This document shows, piece by piece, positions 53,866 through 63,616 of a DNA stretch of 64,000 nucleotides; the stretch's first letter is position 1, and each line of letters starts with the position of its first letter. Below the pieces are notes generated by a model. It saw nothing but the letters and a program-made list of their open reading frames with translations, did no database searches and was not told where the DNA came from. Both the position numbers and the translations under genes were made by a program. This DNA is from Daphnia pulex (taxonomy: Eukaryota > Arthropoda > Branchiopoda > Diplostraca > Daphniidae): contig NC_060019.1 of assembly GCF_021134715.1 (NCBI RefSeq), forward strand, positions 124,001 through 188,000, read 5' to 3'.

Positions 53866-56328
53866 TTAGTATCGGGCGGTGACCGAGGCTCCGTAACTGG
53901 GGGGATTTTCATATTCCGGCGGCAGATCCGGGTATGTCGTCTGACATACATTTTCCGTTTCTCGAGTTGTTGCTGTCGTCGCAGGACGACGCCGACGACG
54001 GTCCAATTGTCGCCTCAACTGTGAATCGTTTTCGGTCCAACGGAGAATTTCTCGTTTCTTTTCTTCGAGTTCCCTTTTCGTAGTTGCTATCTCGTCGTGT
54101 ACCTTCTGGAATATTTGGTTGGATTGGGAGTCTCTCAGTTGTGATTGAACTAGACTCAACTTATTCGCCAAACGTTCTTTATCCAATACAATCAGGTTTT
54201 TCTCAATCGCATTGGATGCAATAATTTTATCCCTGTCTTCGATTTTTCGCCTTAACCGCGAATCGTCTTTTTTCAAGCGGAGATTTTTCTCCGTAATGTC
54301 AGTCATTAAACGTTTGTTATTTTCGAGTTCGATTTTGGTGATTGACAACTCGTCGCGTTGGTTCTGAAACATTTGACGGTTGGAGCTGAACGTCAGTTGG
54401 GATTGAAGCAGACTCAACTCATTTGCATAACTTTCTTTATCGAACACAATCAGTCTGATAGTTCTATCCTTGTCTTCAATTGTTTGCCTAAGTCGCGAAT
54501 TTTCATTTGTCAAGCGGAGATTATTCTCTGTCATGTCAGTCATTTCACTTTTCTTTTCTTCGAGTTCGCTTTTGGTAGTAGCTGACTCGATGCGGAATTG
54601 TTTCACTTTGGAATGGGAGTCTTTCAGTTGGGATTGGACTAGACTCAACTCATTCTCCAAACGTTCTTTTTCCAATTCAAGGTTTTTCTCAATCGCACTG
54701 GATGCCATAATTCTATCTCTTTCTTCGATAATAATTCTATCCCTGTCTTCGATAATTCTATCCTTGGCTTCAATTTGTCGCCTTAGTCGCGAATCGTCAT
54801 TTGTCAAGCGGAGATTTATCTCTTTTATGTCAGTCATTTCACGTTTGTTATTTTCGAGTTCGCTTTTGGTAGCTGCCAACTCGTTGTGTACGTTCTGAAA
54901 CATTTGCAGCTTTGATGAGGAGTCTGTCAGTTGGGATTGAAGCAGACTCAACTCATTCTCCAAACGTTCTTTTTCCAATTCAAGGTTTTTCTCAATCGCA
55001 CTGGATGCCATAATTCTATCTCTTTCTTCGATAATAATTCTATCCCTGTCTTCGATAATTCTATCCTTGGCTTCAATTTGTCGCCTTAGTCGCGAATCGT
55101 CATTTGTCAAGCGGAGATTTATCTCTTTTATGTCAGTCATTTCACGTTTGTTATTTTCGAGTTCGCTTTTGGTAGCTGCCAACTCGTTGTGTACGTTCTG
55201 AAACATTTGCAGCTTTGATGAGGAGTCTGTCAGTTGGGATTGAAGCAGACTCAACTTATTCGCCAAACGTTCTTTATCCAATACAATCAGGTTTTTCTCA
55301 ATCGCATTGGATGCAATAATTTTATCCCTGTCTTCGATTTTTCGCCTTAACCGCGAATCGTCTTTTTTCAAGCGGAGATTTTTCTCCGTAATGTCAGTCA
55401 TTAAACGTTTGTTATTTTCGAGTTCGATTTTGGTGATTGCCAATTCGTCGCGTTGGTTCTGAAACATTTGACGGTTGGAGCTGAACGTCAGTTGGGATTG
55501 AAGCAGACTCAACTCATTTTCATAACTTTCTTTATCGAACACAATCAGTGTGATCATTCTATCCTTGTCTTCAATTGTTTGCCTAAGTCGCGAATTTTCA
55601 TTTGTCAAGCGGAGATTATTCTCTGTCATGTCAGTCATTTCACTTTTCTTTTCTTCGAGTTCGCTTTTGGTAGTAGCTGACTCGATGCGGAATTGTTTCA
55701 CTTTGGAATGGGAGTCTGTCAGTTGGGATTGGACTAGACTCAACTCATTCGCCAAACGTTCTTTTTCCAATACAATCAGGTTTTTCTCAATCGCATTGGA
55801 TGCCATTATTCTATCTCTGTCTTCGATAATAATTCTATCCATGTCTTCGATTGTTCGCCTTAGTCGCGAATCGTCATTTGTCAAGCGGAGATTTATCTCT
55901 TTTATGTCAGTCATTTCACGTTTGTTATTTTCGAGTTCTCTTTTGGTAGCTGCCAACTCGTCGTGTACGTTCTGAAACATTTGCAGCTTTGATGAGGAGT
56001 CTGTCAGTTGGGATTGAACAAGACTCAACTCATTCGCTATGCGTTCTTTTTCCAATTCAATCAGGTTCTTTTCGTCTGCCATCAAACGAAGAAAACTTTG
56101 GTTGTTCAAGTCTTCTCCGCTGGCAGTCGAAAATCCATCGTTAATATCAGCTCGGGGAAGTGCATGCTGTTTGGTGCATGCAACGTCAGGTTTAATCTTA
56201 TTCCGCTTATTCAGGTTAACAGCCGAACGCCGAGTTTGTTTTTCGGTCGATCTGCAGAGTATATTCATGATCCAGATAATCAAGACAAATAGGACAGCCA
56301 ATATAGTGACTACCAACATGTCGTTCAT
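53866..56328 (-). CDS. Membrane-anchored coiled-coil protein with PPxY tail (copy D)
   Basis: Single-exon ORF of 820 aa from ATG 56328. N-terminal anchor MNDMLVVTILAVLFVLIIW, then the family's STASGEDLNNQSFL and about 680 residues of coiled-coil repeats, two of them nearly identical on DNA (starts at 54991 and 54688, 303-bp period). The last about 45 residues are unlike A, B or E: RQLDRRRRRP, a Thr/Ala stretch and LPPEYENPPSYG. That carries two PPxY motifs, the recognised ligands of WW domains (for example NEDD4-type ubiquitin ligases). The tail frame is open to a stop at 53866 and in register with the coil, so the swap looks real. The divergent mini-exon and TATA lie upstream. Confidence 0.75.
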   Translation of the reverse strand: MNDMLVVTILAVLFVLIIWIMNILCRSTEKQTRRSAVNLNKRNKIKPDVACTKQHALPRADINDGFSTASGEDLNNQSFLRLMADEKNLIELEKERIANELSLVQSQLTDSSSKLQMFQNVHDELAATKRELENNKREMTDIKEINLRLTNDDSRLRRTIEDMDRIIIEDRDRIMASNAIEKNLIVLEKERLANELSLVQSQLTDSHSKVKQFRIESATTKSELEEKKSEMTDMTENNLRLTNENSRLRQTIEDKDRMITLIVFDKESYENELSLLQSQLTFSSNRQMFQNQRDELAITKIELENNKRLMTDITEKNLRLKKDDSRLRRKIEDRDKIIASNAIEKNLIVLDKERLANKLSLLQSQLTDSSSKLQMFQNVHNELAATKSELENNKREMTDIKEINLRLTNDDSRLRRQIEAKDRIIEDRDRIIIEERDRIMASSAIEKNLELEKERLENELSLLQSQLTDSSSKLQMFQNVHNELAATKSELENNKREMTDIKEINLRLTNDDSRLRRQIEAKDRIIEDRDRIIIEERDRIMASSAIEKNLELEKERLENELSLVQSQLKDSHSKVKQFRIESATTKSELEEKKSEMTDMTENNLRLTNENSRLRQTIEDKDRTIRLIVFDKESYANELSLLQSQLTFSSNRQMFQNQRDELSITKIELENNKRLMTDITEKNLRLKKDDSRLRRKIEDRDKIIASNAIEKNLIVLDKERLANKLSLVQSQLRDSQSNQIFQKVHDEIATTKRELEEKKREILRWTENDSQLRRQLDRRRRRPATTATTRETENVCQTTYPDLPPEYENPPSYGASVTARY

Positions 56329-56400
56329 TTTCAGCACTTTTTGATTGTTTGTTTGTTTGCTAGTGAAAACTGCGATGTTGACTATAGCTGTTGGGGTTGC

Positions 56401-56426
56401 CTATATAGACTTGCCAGGGTAATCCC
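56401..56426 (-). promoter_or_regulatory. TATA box with degraded kappaB-like site upstream of copy D
   Basis: Minus strand GGGATTACCC (56426-56417) then TATATAG, the same position as in A and B but with one change in the kappaB half-site. Confidence 0.45.
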
Positions 56427-56655
56427 GTTTCGCACTGTCCATTACTTCTAGTTTAATTAGATTTCTAATTATGTTTATGGTATTTAACTTTTTATATTGA
56501 TTTGTAATCATACTTTAAGGTCTAACGCACATTGTTCAATTAGTTTTGAATTAATTGCAATTTATTTTATACTTTTAATTGCATTTTGAATTTTGAAATA
56601 AAGGTTTTCTCCTTTTCGGAATTCCGGTTGAGATTCAAATGTTGCCGGTCTGGAC

Positions 56656-56686
56656 ATGTCTGGAAAACGACAGGACGCCCCTAGCG
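56656..56686 (+). other. Conserved divergent 31-nt start exon (copy D promoter)
   Basis: Reads MSGKRQDAPS with a GTAAGT donor. The matching downstream exon (acceptor TTTTAG near 56960) reads DRVCISLKGFGAQLYWI and then stops. Confidence 0.4.
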
Positions 56687-56689
56687 GTA

Positions 56690-58690
56690 AGTTCTCAAAC
56701 TAAGAGTTTGCGAATTCATTGAAAAGTGTTACGGTGTTACAGTGCACTAGAAATCTGCTATTGGCGTTGAATTAGAATTTTGTTGCTTTTGTGGTATTGT
56801 CATTAGTGAATCATCACCACCAACAGATGCACTTTGACGTGCTTGAAGAAAATCAAGACTACCAATTTCATGTTCAAAATTTGGTAATTACCCTTTTAAT
56901 GTTATACTAGCTGGTAGCTGCTGCTAAAAGGATTTTAGAATACTTTTACTACCTTTTAGATCGTGTGTGTATCTCCCTGAAAGGATTTGGTGCTCAGTTG
57001 TACTGGATCTAAAAAATGGCAGGTGACATTCATTTTAATTTTCTTCATCATATCTAGTTAAAGTAAATTTTTATTATACCCCTTTTCTCCATCTAGTATG
57101 CTTGATAATTGATAACAAACATAAATCCTAGTACCCTAATAACCCTACAGCCTACATGGCGAAATGAGGTGGAGGCAGTGAAAGAAAGCTCATTTCAAGA
57201 TGGCTGCTTTCAAAAACCCCTTTCTCTTCAATTCCTTTTTTCTTCGTTTCATGAAGGAGATTTTCAGTACCCCAAACTCATAGTTCGATTGCAAAGTGTC
57301 GGATACATGTAAAGTATTTCTCTAGTTGGTTTATCTGTTTCTGACAGTGACTGGCAGCCAAGGACTCTATAAATCACGAGAACAAGAAATGGTGTTTGCT
57401 GGAGGAATATTACCCAGGTGTAATCTGACATTTGGCTGTTACTTTTTGAGGCTGTGAATTGTGATGTCAACGCTTGTTGTTATTCAACTTGGTAAGTCAC
57501 TTAATATCATTAATTTCTTGTTTTAATTTTAAATTTTTTCTGCTCTTTCATTGCCTTGGAGTTGGCCGAGAGAAGTGACAGCCTGTCACGTCGCCAAATG
57601 TTCGATTGGCTCAATGGACAAAGTGCTGGACATTTTTTGGGATAATACCTTTGGAGGCTAAAGGTTATCCAGGTAACATTTTTTTTTTTTTTTTTTTTCA
57701 AATTTCAGTTAAATTCTTTCGTTGATTTGATGCAGTTATTTTTTCCAGGTTGGGTGGCCATACTGATTTGGAGGCTGACTTTCTCTGTGCAACAAAGGTA
57801 AGAGTGTACCACCTTAGTTTGACCAGTTCAACTCTAGACTTCCAGGCAAGCATTAGGCCTATTTATTTAATTTTGAAAATTTCATGTCAGTTTATTTCAG
57901 TGTTATATGTGTAGTCAAGCCTACTGAAGTGCATTTCGAGTGCCTGTTTGCTACCTGCTATTCAGTTGTGTTAGGTATTTCAAATCTACTTCTTGTTGTA
58001 ATATTTGCCAGTTTCCAGTAAGTGTTTCAGTCATTTTTTTATAACACAAGGTGTGTCTCATAGTCATAACACAGGGAGCATGTAAACTTTTTCTTAGTCA
58101 CTATTTGTAATTAAAACATTTCACATTGTATTGGTAACTGACTAATCTTAAGTTATATTTATTGGTAATGGTTATGTAAAGAGTTGTTCCTTATATTTCA
58201 TTGATCAATTAGTTTCATCGACGATGCGACCTCTGGCTGGGATCTGGATGGAGAAAATGTTGGACCATTTCTCGCAACTCTTTGCCGATGCGTGGATCGA
58301 AGGATGGCACGAGATACATACACCAGGTAGGAAACCAAATCAAAATCCATTTATTTTTGCGGACCATGAGCTGTACCATGTCTAGGTGAATTTATTATCT
58401 CATCTAATTCTTTCGAGAGTGACTAGATGACTCAATTCGATAAGAGTTACGTAATAGAGAAGTGTATTTCAGTCGTGGCTTTATTAGAAGATGTATTCGA
58501 TACTCCCATTTTTGAGTCGATTTGCACGTAAAGAGGGCAATGAAATTACAACTCGCAAGTCAAATTTCTCAATGAATTAGCTTGGGCTTTTCTCATGATC
58601 AGTGCGAGATGGCGTTGGCCGTCTACCTGGCCCTTTACGAGTCGGTGTCGCTATTTCCTTTAGATTTTGGTTTGATCTTGGTCAATACTT
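56690..58690. repeat. Duplicated intergenic block, copy 1 (paired with 60347-62400)
   Basis: Colinear with 60347-62400 at high identity over about 2 kb, from TAAGAGTTTGCGAATTCATT to CATGATCAGTGCGAGATGGC. Together with copies D and E this makes a tandem gene-plus-spacer duplication. It has exon-like blocks with GT/AG edges (for example GGCCATACTGATTTGGAGGC ending CAAAG|GTAAGAG, 57753-57800) but no closed gene. Confidence 0.8.
58215..58325 (-). pseudogene. Kinase C-lobe exon relic (copy 1)
   Basis: Minus strand reads VPSFDPRIGKELREMVQHFL then HPDPSQRS and a stop shortly after. This resembles the last helices of a protein kinase domain (hPDPxxRPs motif), perhaps of Wee1/Myt1 type. It is not of the K1-K5 family, and no other kinase exons are evident around it. 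Confidence 0.4.
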
Positions 58691-58699
58691 TATCGGACC

Positions 58700-59971
58700 T
58701 TATCTTATCTTCCATTTTTGCCAATTTCCGAGCGGCTTCTTCCTTTTCTTCTTCTCGTTTAGACTTTTCACTTGATCCTGTAGGTGCTCGATTGTGTAGG
58801 TCTGGTGATTCAGGGATACTCGTAGTTCTTCCATTTCCGACTGACTGGATTGAAGAAGAAGATCGGCTTCTTCCAATTGTCGCCTCAACTGTGAATCGTT
58901 TTCTACCAAACGGATTTTTTCCGTTTCAAGTTCAGAAATGGTTCTATTCCTTGACTCTAGCTCAATTGTAGCCGTGGCCAAATCATCGTCTGCTTTTTCT
59001 TTTAGTTCTTCCAATTCCCTCCGACCGGCTAAGATAATTTTATCCCTGGCCTCAATTTTTCGCCTAAGTCGCGAATCATCATTTGTCAAGCGGATATTTT
59101 TCACTGTCATGTCAGTCGATACATTTTTCTGTTTTTCGAGTTCGCTTTTGGTAGTTGCTAACTCGATGTGAAATTGTCGCACTTTGGAATGGGAGTCTGT
59201 CAGTTGTGATTGAACTAGACTCAACTCATTCGCCAAACGTTCTTTATCCAACACAAGGTTCTTCTCAATCGCTCGACTGGATGCGATAATTTTATCTCTG
59301 TCTTCGATTTTTCGCCTTAGACGCGAATCGTCATTAGTCAAGCGGAGATTTTTCATTTTCTCTGTCATGTCAATGTCAGTCATTAAACGTTTCTTTTCTT
59401 CGAGTTCGAGACTCAACTCATTCACCAAACGTTCTCTATCCAATACAAGGTTTTTCTCAATCTCACTGGATGTGAGATGTGAGATAATTCTATCTCTGTC
59501 TTCAACTTTTCGCCTTAGTCGCGAATTTGCATCTGTCAAGCGGAGATTTTTCACTGTCATGTTAGTAATTAGATTTTTCTGTTTTTCGAGTTTGCTTTTG
59601 GAAGTTACTGATGACTCGATGCGGAATTGTTTCACTTTGGAATGGGAGTCTGTCAGTTGTGATTGAACTAGACTCAACTCCTTCGCTAAGCGTTGGTTTT
59701 CCAACACAATCAGATTCTTTTCGTCTGCCATCAAACGATGAAAACTTTGGTTGTTCAAGACTCCGCTGGCAGTCGAAAAATTTTGGTCAATTACAGGTTT
59801 GGTTGCGTAATTAACGTCAGATTCAATATTATTCAGGTTAACAGCCGAAAGCCGAGTTTGTTTTTCGGTCGATCTGATGAGTAAATTCATGATCCAGGTC
59901 AAAACAAATAGGAAAACCACTAGAGTGACCACTAGAGTGACCCCTAGAGTGACTACCAACATGTCGTTCAT
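58700..59971 (-). CDS. Membrane-anchored coiled-coil protein, short, basic tail (copy E)
   Basis: Single-exon ORF of 423 aa from ATG 59971. The N-terminal anchor is lengthened by a 12-bp repeat (VTLGVTLVVTLVV). STASGVLNNQSF and about three coiled-coil units follow, with partial deletions relative to B and D. The end (SLNEKKKRKKPLGNWQKWKI) matches the basic tail of B. No KH or PPxY is present. It forms a tandem duplicate with D. The shortened coil could still form a dimer. Function unknown. Confidence 0.7.
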   Translation of the reverse strand: MNDMLVVTLGVTLVVTLVVFLFVLTWIMNLLIRSTEKQTRLSAVNLNNIESDVNYATKPVIDQNFSTASGVLNNQSFHRLMADEKNLIVLENQRLAKELSLVQSQLTDSHSKVKQFRIESSVTSKSKLEKQKNLITNMTVKNLRLTDANSRLRRKVEDRDRIISHLTSSEIEKNLVLDRERLVNELSLELEEKKRLMTDIDMTEKMKNLRLTNDDSRLRRKIEDRDKIIASSRAIEKNLVLDKERLANELSLVQSQLTDSHSKVRQFHIELATTKSELEKQKNVSTDMTVKNIRLTNDDSRLRRKIEARDKIILAGRRELEELKEKADDDLATATIELESRNRTISELETEKIRLVENDSQLRRQLEEADLLLQSSQSEMEELRVSLNHQTYTIEHLQDQVKSLNEKKKRKKPLGNWQKWKIR

Positions 59972-60069
59972 TTTCACCACTGTTTGTTTGTTTGTTTGCT
60001 AGTGAAAATTGCTGTGTCTGTCTATGTCTTTTGTCTCTGTGTCTGTCTATTGCCGTTTGGGTTGCGGGG

Positions 60070-60099
60070 TTGCCTATATAGACTTGCCACGGTAATCCC
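60070..60099 (-). promoter_or_regulatory. TATA box with weak kappaB-like remnant upstream of copy E
   Basis: TATATAGG-type box near 60074-60081 and GGGATTACCG (60099-60090), two changes from the perfect site of A and B. Confidence 0.4.
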
Positions 60100-60312
60100 G
60101 TTTCGCACTGTCCATTACTTCTGGTTTAATCAGATTTCTAATTATGTTTATGTTATTTAACTTTTTGTATTGATTTTTTATCTTACTTTAAGGTGTAACG
60201 AACATTGTTCATTTAGTTTTGAATTAATTGCAGTTAATTTTAATATTTTAATTGCAATTTGAAATAAAGGTTTTCGGAATTCCGGTGGGGATTCGATTTT
60301 CCCGGTCTGGAC

Positions 60313-60343
60313 ATGTCTGGAAAACGACAGGACGCCCATAGCG
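60313..60343 (+). other. Conserved divergent 31-nt start exon (copy E promoter)
   Basis: Reads MSGKRQDAHS with a GTAAGT donor. An exon after TTTAG near 60622 continues the frame DHVCISLKGFCAQLYWISKM and ends at GCAG|GTGAC, giving the longest open version of the divergent product among the four copies. Confidence 0.45.
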
Positions 60344-60346
60344 GTA

Positions 60347-62400
60347 AGTTCTCAAACTAAGAGTTTGCGAATTCATTGAAACGTGTTACGGTGTTACAGT
60401 GTACTAGAAATCTGCTGTTGGCGTTGAATTAGAATTTTGTTGCTTTTGTGGTATTGCCATTAGTGAATCATCACCACCAATCAATGCAATTTGAGCTTTG
60501 ACGTGCTTTGAGCTTTGACGACTACCAATTTCATTTTCAAAATCTGGTTATTACCCTTTTAATGTTATACAGCTGCTGCTGCTGCTAAAGGGATTTTAGA
60601 ATACTTTTACTACCTTATTTAGATCATGTGTGTATCTCCCTGAAAGGATTTTGTGCTCAGTTGTATTGGATATCAAAAATGGCAGGTGACTGCATTCATT
60701 TTACTTTTCTTCATCATACCTAGTTAAAGTAAATAGTTATACCCCTTTTCTCCATCTAGTATGCTTGATAATTGATAACAAACATAAACCCTAGTACCCT
60801 ACAGCTACTGCCTACATGGTGAAATGAGGTGGAGGCAGGGAGAGAAAGAAAGCTCATTGGCTGCGATGGCTGCTTTCAAAAATCCCTTTCTCTTCAATTC
60901 CTTTTTTCTTCGTTTCATGAAAGAGATTTTCAGTACCCCAATCCCCAACCTCATTGTTCGATTGCAAAGTGTCGGATACATGTAAAATATTTCTCGAGTT
61001 TGGTTTCTCGAGTTGGTTTATCTGTTTCTGTCAGTGACTGGCAGCCAGCAAGGACTCTATATAAATCACGAGAACAAGAAAAGGTGTTTGCTGGAGGAAT
61101 ATTACCCAGGTCTAATCTGACTTTTGGTTTTTACTTTTTGAGGCTGTGAATTTTGATTCAACTTTATCTTCTTGTTATTCAACTGCGGTAACTCAATTAA
61201 TATCATTAATTTCTTGCTTTCATTAATTTTTTCTGCTCTTTCATTGCCTTGGAGTTGGCCGAGAGAATAAGTGACAGCCTGTCACGTCGCCATATGTTCG
61301 ATTAGCTCAACGGACAAGGTGGGACGACCAATTTGGGACCTTTGGAGGCAAAAGGTTTCCAAGTAACATTTTATTTATTTTTTTTTTCAAATTTCAGTTA
61401 AATTCTTTCGTTGATTTGATGCAGTTATTTTTTCCAGGGTGGCCATACTGATTTGGAGGCTGACTTTCTCTGTGCAACAAAGGTAAGAGTGTAAGACACT
61501 GCTGCATCTCACCTTAGTCCGACCAGTTCAACTCTAGACTTCCAGGCAAGCATTAGGCCTATTTATTTAATTTGGAAAATTTCGTGTCAGTTTATTTCAG
61601 TGTTATATTTCAATATTTGTAGTCAAAAGGATAGGTCGAGCCCAATGAAGTGCATTTCGAGTGCCTGTTCGCTACCTACTATTCGGTTGTGTTAGGTATT
61701 TCAAATCTACTTCTTGTTGTAATATTATAACACATTGTGTGTCTCATAACACAGGGAGTATGTAAACTTATTCTTAGTCACTATTTGTAATTGAAATGTT
61801 TCACATTGTATTGGTAACTGACTAATCTTAAGTTATAGTTATTGGTAATGGTTATGTAACGAGTTTTCCCTTATATTTCGTTGATCAATTAGTTTCATCG
61901 ACGATGCGACCTCTGGCTGGGATCTGGATGCAGAAAATGTTGGACCATTTCTCGCAACTCTTTGCCGATGCGTGGATCGAAGGATGGCACGAGATGTATA
62001 CACCAGGTAGGACCCCAAATCAAAATACATTTATTATTGCGGACCATAAGCTGTACCATGTCGAGGTGAATTAAGTTTACTATCTCGTCTAATTCTTTCG
62101 AGAGTGTCATGAAAAGATGATTAAATTCGATAAGAGTGTAATAGAGAAGTGTATTTCAATTGTGGCATTAGAAGATATGTTCGATGCTCCCATTTTTTAG
62201 TCGATTTGCATGTATAAAGAGTGCAATGAAATCAAAACTCGCAAGTCAAATCTCTCCATTTATTTGCTTGGGCTTTTCCCATGATCAGTGCGAGATGGCG
62301 TTGGCTGTCTACCTGGCCATTTTTCATACGAGTCGGTTTTGCTATTTCCTATAGATTTTAGCCGATTTTGGCTTGCTCTTGGGCAATACTTTGTCGGATA
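60347..62400. repeat. Duplicated intergenic block, copy 2 (paired with 56690-58690)
   Basis: See copy 1. It carries small indels, such as a missing TTGGG before GGTGGCCATACTG. No intact gene. Confidence 0.8.
61895..62005 (-). pseudogene. Kinase C-lobe exon relic (copy 2)
   Basis: Same sequence as 58215-58325 (VPSFDPRIGKELREMVQHFL, HPDPSQRS, stop), nearly unchanged. It lies at the same place in the duplicated spacer. Confidence 0.4.
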
Positions 62401-63616
62401 CCCACTACTTGTTAATGTTCGAGTCACCATAGTTTTGTCGATTGAAGATGAAGGGGAAAATATTTCTTTGTAACAGATTTTTGCATACATCTGACCGACG
62501 TAACTATACTGGGCTTTTAGTTTTGTATTTGATTTTAGGGGTTCATGTTTTGTTGACGAGATTCGCTATGGCTCACGGGGAGACTATTGAGATGGAGGAT
62601 TCCACCTTTATTTCGTCCAAGGTTTTCACTCCGACAAAGTGAAGTGAACTCCTTAAACCTTACTTTTCTTCTTGATTCCGCTTAACACTTATATTCGCTA
62701 CTATATTTTTTTTCTAGTTGCGATTATTATTTTTGGTCGTCGTTTTCTTGTTGACGTAATTCTCTTGATCTCGTCGGGCATTTCCCCTCTCTCCTCGGTG
62801 CAGTGTAGTGTCCCGCCAGACATCGTGAAACACGCAACGTACACACCTGAATGACGACGCTATTTCTCTGTGTTTACGCCGTGACTGAGACATGCAATCG
62901 GCTGTATATATTTTTTTGTTGGCAGCAGCAGCGCTAGGACCAGTCTATATCATTCGTTTGTCTGTCGGCTCTTGAAACTGTGCACCCATTTCGGCAGCTT
63001 TTCTAAACAATTTCCGATTTTCTTTAGCAGATAGGGGCTACCGAATTAAGTCAAATTAACAGCTCGCGCGTATGTTTGGTTTGCGCTTTATTCTGAAATG
63101 TCAATCTCTTGCATCTCATTATTTCTTTGGATTAATTAATGAAACAATTAAAACGGTATTTGCGATAGTGCTAGCCTGAATTGATTTCGCCGATCATGAA
63201 ATTCTCGTAGTAAACATCGATATGATTTCAAGTGCGGCACCGAGCCGAAAAAGTCTTGGAATTGAGTTTATAGTGTATGTCTGTATAGTTTTTGTTTGAC
63301 AACAAAAGTAGGCCTATAGTCTGAATTAATAACTGTTTTTATAGTTATGCGAAAACAAAGTAACCAATTAAAGGTGCGGAAAAGGTGTTTGAAAAAGTCC
63401 TTGAATGCATTTTGTTGGGCAGTGAGACGAATCTCGTTAGGATTTCAGCTAGGAGGTCTTCGTGGTGTTTTTTTTTTTGTTGCCATATTTAGGGCAACGC
63501 CTCGATTTCAAGATTTTTTAGAAACCAACCAGTTGATTCTGGTTTCCTTTCTGTCCTTTCTCGGCTCCATTTGAAATGAAGTACTGTATAGCGGGGGGAG
63601 GAGAAAGTTGTTCATG
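62400..63616. other. Intergenic with small open stretches
   Basis: A short plus-strand frame (62570-62641, MAHGETIEMEDSTFISSKVF) and TATATATTTTTTT tracts are present. Part (about 62880-62950) resembles the flank of K3 near 38200. No gene can be supported. Confidence 0.35.
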
